Source: Subdoligranulum sp. CAG:314 | GTDB lineage: Bacteria > Bacillota > Clostridia > Christensenellales > CAG-314 | Direction: 5' to 3' | DNA: 28,739 nt | Assembly: GCA_000437915.1 (NCBI GenBank) | Contig: FR900989.1 | Coordinates: 1 to 28,739, forward strand | Part shown: positions 24,189 to 28,739 of the stretch, in pieces | Layout of the letters: every line of letters begins with the position of its first letter | How positions within the stretch are numbered: position 1 is the first letter of the stretch | The notes under the pieces: model-generated | The model's database searches: none | What the model saw: only the letters and a program-made list of their open reading frames with translations | Told to the model about the DNA's origin: nothing | Translations under genes and position numbers: made by a program

Positions 24189-25619
24189 ATGACTTTAAAA
24201 GATTTTTACATTCAATTAAGCAATACACCCGAAATTTTCGATAAGTATTATTCTACAAGCGATAAAAATTTTGGAAAGATATTTAGTTTCTTTAATACTA
24301 ATTATCGAGGGCTATTATCGCCAAAAAATAATAAACTAAATGGTTTTGCTCACGGCTTTTATGTATTTGAAGAAGTTGAAGGAAAAGATAGAGCTACTTG
24401 GGCTAAAACAAAGGGCGCACAACAAGAAAAAGTTAAACAACATGTTGTGCCTATGAGAAAATCTGAACTCTTTATGGTAGTAGATAATAAATTTAGAAAA
24501 ACAAGTCGTGGCATTGTGTTTGAAAAAATGCTACGTTCTGAAACATTGTCTATTTTTGAAAAACAATTTTTATGTTATCTTACTATTTTGCCTGGTTATT
24601 TTAGTGATACGCCCAATTATATCTTTGAGCGTACGCAAGAAGTATTCAAAATTTTTGAAGATGCAGGTTATTCCAATGAAGAAATCAAAGCAATGCAAAA
24701 ACAGTTTTTAACCAAATATTCCAACAATAATAGCAAAGTTGCTGATTTATTAACTGATGACTATTTATATTTGGATAGTTTTTGTTTCCCTTATGAGGAC
24801 ATTAATTTTGTCGAAGTATTTAAAAATGCCCCTATCGCCGAAAAAGAAGAGTTAAAGAATTTTGTCATCCAAAATTATAAACAAGGCAATTATCAGCGCA
24901 AATCAAATTGTATTATTAGCTATAAATATAAACCAGGTGGAAACTATGTTAAAAATACTATTATAGATACTACTTGGATTTTGTATCTATCTCACAGTTT
25001 AATTACTGCCGAAATTCATAATTTTGATGAATTTATTACTTGCGCTATAAATACATATAAAGAAATTTTTCAAATAAACGATGGGAATATTAGGTCATTC
25101 ATATATGATACTAATAAAAATAGAAGTGTATTTGAGATAATATATTGCAAATTATATAATGTCTCAATTCCGATCATTGAAGTCGCAAAAGATTTAACAC
25201 AAGAAGAAATACTTGCAATAGGTCCTATCGACGCTACTGATGAAAACGGTGCTAAAACATTAAGCGTAATTACACAATCACTTAAAAAATTAGCAAAAAT
25301 TCAATCGAACTATAAATGTTGTTTCGATACTTGTGAATTATGCAAATATTTTACATCAAAAGAAACACATAAGCCATATTTGGAGATACACCATTTTATA
25401 CCGAGAGAATTTGCAAATGATTTTGATAGTTCAATAGAAATCGTTGAAAATTATGCTACACTTTGCCCAAACTGTCATAGAAAAATCCATTTAGCAGAAG
25501 ATGCAGAACGAAAACATCTAATAAATATGCTGTATTCTGAAAGAAAAGATGATTTATCAAAACACGGGTTAAATGTTACGTTAGAACAACTTTACTCTTA
25601 TTATAAAATTGACAAATAA
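24189..25619 (+). CDS. HNH-family restriction endonuclease (candidate partner of the two methylases)
   Basis: 476 residues. The C-terminal region carries an HNH nuclease fold: a CxxC pair (C382-C385), EIHH (399-402), Asn421, then a second CxxC followed by His (CPNCH, 426-430) and His434. The paired Cys should bind structural zinc and the His/Asn residues the catalytic metal. The first about 370 residues match no family that I recognise. They probably hold target recognition, because they are long and follow immediately on the methylases. Start and stop are set tightly by neighbours (2 bases after methylase two, 5 before the next gene). Its function as the restriction enzyme is inferred from the HNH motif plus gene order. 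The AT-rich composition matches the methylases, so the three genes probably moved together. Confidence 0.8.
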   Translation: MTLKDFYIQLSNTPEIFDKYYSTSDKNFGKIFSFFNTNYRGLLSPKNNKLNGFAHGFYVFEEVEGKDRATWAKTKGAQQEKVKQHVVPMRKSELFMVVDNKFRKTSRGIVFEKMLRSETLSIFEKQFLCYLTILPGYFSDTPNYIFERTQEVFKIFEDAGYSNEEIKAMQKQFLTKYSNNNSKVADLLTDDYLYLDSFCFPYEDINFVEVFKNAPIAEKEELKNFVIQNYKQGNYQRKSNCIISYKYKPGGNYVKNTIIDTTWILYLSHSLITAEIHNFDEFITCAINTYKEIFQINDGNIRSFIYDTNKNRSVFEIIYCKLYNVSIPIIEVAKDLTQEEILAIGPIDATDENGAKTLSVITQSLKKLAKIQSNYKCCFDTCELCKYFTSKETHKPYLEIHHFIPREFANDFDSSIEIVENYATLCPNCHRKIHLAEDAERKHLINMLYSERKDDLSKHGLNVTLEQLYSYYKIDK

Positions 25620-25624
25620 ACACA

Positions 25625-26119
25625 ATGCCTATAATTCACTATAAATTTGCAGACGGACATACGGAAGAAATCGAAGTAACGGAAGAAGTTGCGGCGGCGT
25701 TCGAGCAGTTGGAAAAGTACGAAAAGAAAGTAGAACGCAAGGAAACGCGTCGGCACGTTTCGTTAAATGTGCTTTTAGAAAACGGTTTTGAATTTTTTGA
25801 CAAGAGCGAAGATATTTTAGCTACGCTTGACAAGCAAAAGCAGGAAAAATCGGAATGGAAAGAAGAACGATTCCGCAGACAGGTTCTTGAAGATAAAAAG
25901 AAAGAAATCTTTTCCTTACTTACCTATCGGCAAGCCGATGCCTATTTCCGTCATAAGTATTTGCATATCAAGAAAACCGAGATTGCGAGATATATGAACA
26001 TAACCGAAGGCGCAGTCCGTAAACTTATCAAAAAAGCTGAAGCAACTTTGCGAGAATACAGATTGGCGAACGAGAAAGAAATCAAACTGTTGGAAGCGAT
26101 TTTCGGCTCTTGCTTATAG
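25625..26119 (+). CDS. Sigma-70 region 4-like helix-turn-helix protein of integrative elements
   Basis: 164 residues. An N-terminal small beta segment (YKFADGHTEEIEVTEE, about 5-20) is followed by a charged helical linker rich in Lys and Glu (about 25-90). Residues about 95-145 form a sigma region 4-like HTH (LTYRQADAYFRHKYLHIKK then IARYMNITEGAVRKLIKKA). Proteins of this layout are frequent next to xis/int in Bacillota integrative elements and are usually annotated as sigma-like regulators. It has no region 2, so it is not a complete sigma factor. It lies 5 bases after the nuclease with no clear Shine-Dalgarno site. Base composition returns here to that of the backbone. Confidence 0.75.
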   Translation: MPIIHYKFADGHTEEIEVTEEVAAAFEQLEKYEKKVERKETRRHVSLNVLLENGFEFFDKSEDILATLDKQKQEKSEWKEERFRRQVLEDKKKEIFSLLTYRQADAYFRHKYLHIKKTEIARYMNITEGAVRKLIKKAEATLREYRLANEKEIKLLEAIFGSCL

Positions 26120-26191
26120 GGGGTACGATTTTTAACACCCCTTATGGCTATATTATGTAAGGACTTATGCGAAAACTTAATATTCGTTAAA

Positions 26192-26221
26192 AAGTCAGTC
26201 TTATATCAAGGCTGATTTTTT
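26192..26221 (+). terminator. Terminator after the sigma-like gene
   Basis: An 11-bp stem with two G-T pairs (AAGTCAGTCTT / AAGGCTGATTT, loop ATATC) ends in a run of T. It separates the cargo block from the recombination genes. Confidence 0.7.
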
Positions 26222-26252
26222 ATTGCCCTTAAATAATCTTCAAGGAGTGTTT

Positions 26253-26510
26253 ATGAGTAAGAAAAACAAACGACGGAAAGAATTACTTGCCTTTATACGA
26301 CGGCGGAGCGGACGGCGGTTTACCGTGGCAGTCATGGCGAGAGAGTTCGGCGTGAGCGAACGGACGATACAGAGTGACCTCTCCGCTTTGGAAGTATTCG
26401 GACAGATCAAGCGAAAGCCGAGTTATAATTCGCTGCACCGACAAAACGGAAATATTATCGTCTATACGGGCAGCCGCAAGCGGCAATCTCATAAATCGGA
26501 TGACGGATAA
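26253..26510 (+). CDS. Small DeoR/HTH_11-type DNA-binding protein
   Basis: 85 residues from the ATG at 26253, chosen for AAGGAG 6 bases upstream; an in-frame start ten codons earlier has no such site. Residues about 8-58 form a winged helix-turn-helix: a basic first helix (KELLAFIRRRSG), then FTVAVMAREFGVSERTIQSDLSALE, the recognition-helix pattern of DeoR-type repressors, then a short wing. The C-terminal 20 residues are basic and probably disordered. It has no effector domain. A role as a regulator of excision or of xis/int expression fits its place between the cargo and the recombination genes, but this is inference. Confidence 0.75.
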   Translation: MSKKNKRRKELLAFIRRRSGRRFTVAVMAREFGVSERTIQSDLSALEVFGQIKRKPSYNSLHRQNGNIIVYTGSRKRQSHKSDDG

Positions 26511-26585
26511 TTTTGATTTGTTGAGGGGTGAAGTCAAACCGAACGAAAATGAAGCAAAAAGACCTATTTTGTGGAACAGGATAAG

Positions 26586-26612
26586 AAGTGAGACTCAGTT
26601 TGAGTCTCACTT
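26586..26612. promoter_or_regulatory. Perfect 11-bp stem-loop upstream of xis
   Basis: AAGTGAGACTC pairs with GAGTCTCACTT around a 5-base loop. No T run follows, so it is more likely an operator or an mRNA structure than a terminator. With the next hairpin it occupies the 194-base gap 26511-26704, in which I see no supportable gene. Confidence 0.55.
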
Positions 26613-26624
26613 ACATTCTAAGAC

Positions 26625-26646
26625 AATCGGGATACCCGATTTCTTT
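26625..26646 (+). terminator. Possible weak terminator upstream of xis
   Basis: AATCGGG pairs with CCCGATT around ATA (26625-26641) and is followed by TCTTT. The T run is short. Just beyond, GGCAAG and CTTGCC could form another hairpin before TTTCTTTCT. Confidence 0.4.
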
Positions 26647-26704
26647 GGGCAAGTGGGGTATAAATTCGCTTGCCTTTCTTTCTAAAATTTTAAAGGAGAT
26701 GTGA

Positions 26705-26923
26705 ATGCAGAATACACCGATAAGGAAAACAAGAATTCGTACCATCAGAGAAGCGATTGTACTTTTGAAACTAGCGGATAGCCAAACGGCCGTTACCTAT
26801 CATTTTATCCGCAAGCTATGCGACAGCGGCTGTATCAAGTCTATCCGTGCAGGAAAGAAAATTCTTATCAACTACGATGAGTTGCTTGCCTATCTGAACT
26901 TGGACATTGACGAGGCTTGTTGA
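26705..26923 (+). CDS. Excisionase-like DNA-binding protein (HTH_17)
   Basis: 72 residues; the ATG has AAAGGAG upstream. The protein follows the Xis/HTH_17 pattern: an early helix (TIREAIVLLK), a helix-turn-helix around HFIRKLCDSGCIKSIRAG, then the short KKILINYDELLAYL strand-helix that ends most members. Such proteins bend DNA at the attachment site and direct the integrase toward excision. Its stop is 1 base before the integrase start, so the two are translated as a unit. Confidence 0.82.
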   Translation: MQNTPIRKTRIRTIREAIVLLKLADSQTAVTYHFIRKLCDSGCIKSIRAGKKILINYDELLAYLNLDIDEAC

Positions 26924-26924
26924 T

Positions 26925-28520
26925 ATGGCGACAATACGAAAACGACAATTAAAGAACGGCGGGAACGCTTATACCGTACAGGTCAAATTCAAAGATAAAG
27001 GCAGCGGGAAAACAATACTCGAAACAACGACATGGCGTCCCGACGGGAAGATGACCGCAAAGCAAGAAGAACGCGCCGTCCAGACTTTTGCGGAAGAATT
27101 TGAACGCAAAATCAAAGCAACCGTGAACGGAGCCACGGCGACCGTCGATACACCGAATATTACATTCAGGGAATTCGCGGCACAATGGTTGGAAAAAATC
27201 AAACGCGATTGTTCTTTGAGCTATTATGTAAAAGCGCGCGACAGTATTTCTCTTGCGAATGAGTATATCGGCGGATATAAATTGAGAGAACTTACTCCTG
27301 CTATCATTCAGAATTTTTACGACAAACTCGACGCCATGAAAAAGAAAATTTTAAAGGTTTTTCCGAAACCCGAATTCCGTTCTGTATTAGAGGAACACGG
27401 CTTAAACTATATGAAACTGCGGTATGAGGTAAATATACAAAGTTGTACATTGGCAAATGCTTTCGCGGGAAAAGCCGTCAGTAAAAATTGGAGCAGCGAC
27501 TTTGCCGAACGCACGGGCATTCCGTTTCATGAACTCTTTGACGAGAAAATAACGGAAGAACCTTACGCCTACGAAACGATACATAAATTCAAACGTATCA
27601 TTCGCGCCGTCCTATCCCTCGCAAAGAAAAATCGTTTGATTACGGATAACTATGCGTCGGCAGATTATATCAATTTCCCAAAGCGCTCGCCGCACAAAAT
27701 TGAATGTATGTCCGACGAGGATGCCAAACGCTTTTACAAATTCATTTTGGACTACCACGATATTCGCTATAAATCTGCAATGCTTTTGTTTCTGCTTGCG
27801 GGCTTTCGCCGCGGAGAAGTTGCGGGGCTTGAATGGAAAGACATTGATTTTGATAAAGGTGAAATTACGATAAGCCGTTCCGTTACGACGGTAAACGGCT
27901 TTGGAATGATAGAAAAAGAGCCGAAAACGGAAACGTCGAAACGAACGCTTGCTGTTCCCGACGTTTTGATTAAAACTTTGAAAGAATACCGCGAATGGCA
28001 ACGCAATCGCCGTAGCGAGCTTGGTGATTATATGGAAGAAAACGACTATGTGTTTACGCAGGAAAACGGCAAACGACTTTATCCGAGTACATTCACGGGG
28101 TGGCTGAATAAAATGTTGCGCGAGGCGAATATCGACCATTATTCTCTGCACAGCCTGCGCCACACAAACATCACCTTGCAGATTGCCGCAGGCGTTCCCG
28201 TTGTAACTGTCGCGGCGAGAGCGGGACACGCCCGCGCAAGTACGACGAGCGACATTTATGCTTACGCATTGCGAAGCACAGACAGAATGGCGGCAGATAA
28301 ACTCGGCAGTATCTTTTCAGGCGATGAAAAGCCCGCAGAGACCGAAAGAACGTGTGAAAAAGAAACTATACCCGATGTCGACGGACAAGACGATATGGCA
28401 GAATTTAGGCACGTAAAGGCCGAAATGCTGCGGCTTGGTTTTGAAACTCTTGAAGAATACTGCGAATATCTCGATTTCTTGGAAATGAAAAAAACGAGGA
28501 AAAAGAACTTTGAAATGTAA
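26925..28520 (+). CDS. Tyrosine site-specific integrase with inserted XRE-like domain
   Basis: 531 residues from the ATG at 26925, chosen for GAGG 9 bases upstream and MATIRKRQ as a normal arm-binding start; an in-frame ATG six codons earlier overlaps xis. The N-terminal arm-binding domain spans about 1-65 and the core-binding domain starts near 78. The catalytic domain has Arg295 (GFRRGE), His409-x-x-Arg412 (HSLRH), His435 (AGH) and the nucleophile Tyr445 (SDIYAY). Integrases of the Tn916 type are usually about 400 residues. The excess here lies mainly at 141-212, which interrupts the core-binding domain and reads like a Cro/XRE helix-turn-helix (KLRYEVNIQSCTLANAF...GIPFHELF). A tail of about 70 residues follows the catalytic Tyr region. 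It would integrate and excise the element at the tRNA-Arg anticodon loop. Confidence 0.92.
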   Translation: MATIRKRQLKNGGNAYTVQVKFKDKGSGKTILETTTWRPDGKMTAKQEERAVQTFAEEFERKIKATVNGATATVDTPNITFREFAAQWLEKIKRDCSLSYYVKARDSISLANEYIGGYKLRELTPAIIQNFYDKLDAMKKKILKVFPKPEFRSVLEEHGLNYMKLRYEVNIQSCTLANAFAGKAVSKNWSSDFAERTGIPFHELFDEKITEEPYAYETIHKFKRIIRAVLSLAKKNRLITDNYASADYINFPKRSPHKIECMSDEDAKRFYKFILDYHDIRYKSAMLLFLLAGFRRGEVAGLEWKDIDFDKGEITISRSVTTVNGFGMIEKEPKTETSKRTLAVPDVLIKTLKEYREWQRNRRSELGDYMEENDYVFTQENGKRLYPSTFTGWLNKMLREANIDHYSLHSLRHTNITLQIAAGVPVVTVAARAGHARASTTSDIYAYALRSTDRMAADKLGSIFSGDEKPAETERTCEKETIPDVDGQDDMAEFRHVKAEMLRLGFETLEEYCEYLDFLEMKKTRKKNFEM

Positions 28521-28524
28521 AGCG

Positions 28525-28558
28525 GAACGGCTTAATTTCAAAGGAAATTAAGCCGTTC
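28525..28558. terminator. Bidirectional terminator between int and tRNA-Arg
   Basis: A perfect 15-bp stem (GAACGGCTTAATTTC with its complement, loop AAAG... within 28540-28543) begins 4 bases after the integrase stop. TTT follows on plus; on minus it lies 2 bases past the tRNA CCA end, so it can serve both convergent genes. Confidence 0.8.
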
Positions 28559-28560
28559 TT

Positions 28561-28635
28561 TGGTGTTCCCGCCGGGAGTCGAACCCGAAATGCAGACTTA
28601 GGAGGTCTGGGTTATATCCATTTAACTACGGAAAC
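28561..28635 (-). tRNA. tRNA-Arg, anticodon CCU
   Basis: 75 bases including an encoded CCA (28561-28563). All four arms pair: acceptor GTTTCCG with CGGGAAC (one G-U), D stem GTTA with TAAC, anticodon stem CAGAC with GTCTG around CTCCTAA (anticodon CCT), T stem TCGGG with CCCGG around TTCGACT. It reads AGG codons. The 8-base core CTTAGGAG shared with the left stub covers the anticodon loop. No good promoter is visible in the 104 bases upstream within the window. It lies just past the integrase, convergent with it. Confidence 0.93.
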
Positions 28636-28689
28636 ATATTCAATTTTTCAGATACTTCTCAACTGTCTAAAATCGAGAAATATCCTTGC

Positions 28690-28708
28690 GGGTGTAAAAA
28701 AGATGTAA
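28690..28708. repeat. Right arm-site-like repeats beyond the tRNA
   Basis: GGGTGTAA (28690-28697) and AGATGTAA (28701-28708) match the left repeats at 21179-21211 in sequence and orientation. They lie 55-73 bases outside the 5' end of the tRNA, on the side where only host DNA would be expected if the tRNA were the right junction. Confidence 0.5.
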
Positions 28709-28739
28709 TTTTGTCGGCGGTCAATCGGTTTGTCTATAA

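Larger units (their letters stand above)
21047..28739. mobile_element. Integrative element at tRNA-Arg(CCU) carrying fic, a two-methylase/HNH restriction cassette, xis and int
   Basis: The left boundary is the tRNA stub (core 21046-21053). Inside lie Fic, two DNA adenine methylases, an HNH endonuclease, a sigma-like HTH protein, a small HTH protein, an excisionase and a tyrosine integrase, all on the plus strand. The right boundary is either the core copy in the tRNA at 28597-28604 or a site beyond the window. Arm-like repeats GGGTGTAA/AGATGTAA continue to 28708, and the complete tRNA does not pair with the left stub. There is no relaxase, coupling protein or replication gene, so any transfer would depend on a helper. 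The restriction block (22224-25619) is much more AT-rich than the backbone genes. Confidence 0.75.

Noticed and set aside
22224..25619. Type I or type III restriction system
   Set aside because: No helicase or ATPase (HsdR/Res) motif and no HsdS-like specificity subunit is present; the methylases are D12 class and the nuclease is HNH.
26374..26685. A 103-codon plus-strand open frame between the small HTH gene and xis
   Set aside because: It overlaps the HTH gene out of frame, crosses two hairpins and lacks a start signal.
21309..28520. Conjugative element (ICE) with transfer genes
   Set aside because: No relaxase, VirB4/VirD4-type ATPase or replication initiator lies between the junctions seen here.
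1..28739. CRISPR array, rRNA genes or insertion-sequence transposases
   Set aside because: No regularly spaced repeats, rRNA sequence or transposase motifs were seen. The repeats found are leucine-rich protein repeats, arm-like sites or the 34-base duplications.

Overview
The window reads as a chromosomal segment of an anaerobic, fermentative Gram-positive bacterium of the Clostridia type. The basis is two [FeFe]-hydrogenase-family proteins (catalytic group B-like and sensory group C-like) in one operon with the NADH-sensing repressor Rex, two YitT-family membrane proteins, InlB/BspA-type surface lipoproteins, strong AGGAGG ribosome binding sites and near-consensus sigma-A promoters. The genus cannot be told from sequence alone.

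Layout. Positions 1-7850 (minus) hold the first 2616 codons of a giant surface lipoprotein: lipobox, InlB-type B-repeats, fibronectin-like modules, two more B-repeats, then a very long BspA-type leucine-rich-repeat array running off the left edge. 8253-9215 (minus) is a stand-alone E2-type acyltransferase-fold protein lacking the usual catalytic His. 9530-14833 (minus) is a Rex-headed operon: rex, a thioredoxin-like [2Fe-2S] protein, a PAS-containing sensory hydrogenase homologue, a SpoIIE/PP2C phosphatase, and a group B-like [FeFe] hydrogenase. A perfect palindrome just downstream of the rex -10 box is a good candidate Rex operator. The phosphatase frame is broken twice, each time at a duplication of exactly 34 bp offset. 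15011-16871 (minus) is a translationally coupled YitT pair, and 17080-17727 (minus) an unrecognised membrane protein. 18033-20592 (plus) is an acetyltransferase / alpha-beta hydrolase / flavodoxin-cyclophilin lipoprotein operon whose hydrolase carries a one-base frameshift.

From about 21046 to beyond 28604 lies an integrative element at a tRNA-Arg(CCU) target. A displaced tRNA 3' half marks the left junction. The element encodes a Fic protein, two overlapping D12-class DNA adenine methylases, an HNH endonuclease, a sigma-region-4-like protein, a small HTH protein, an excisionase and a tyrosine integrase with an inserted XRE-like domain. A complete tRNA-Arg(CCU) follows the integrase. The methylase/HNH block is visibly more AT-rich than everything around it and looks like later-acquired cargo. 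I see no relaxase or other transfer gene.

The most unusual points are these. (i) The complete right-hand tRNA does not match the left tRNA stub in stem pairing, and integrase-arm-like repeats lie beyond it, so the element may carry its own replacement tRNA and end outside the window. (ii) A decayed relic of a related integrase C-terminus sits left of the tRNA stub, recording an earlier integration. (iii) The two-methylase plus HNH cassette suggests a restriction system for an asymmetric site.
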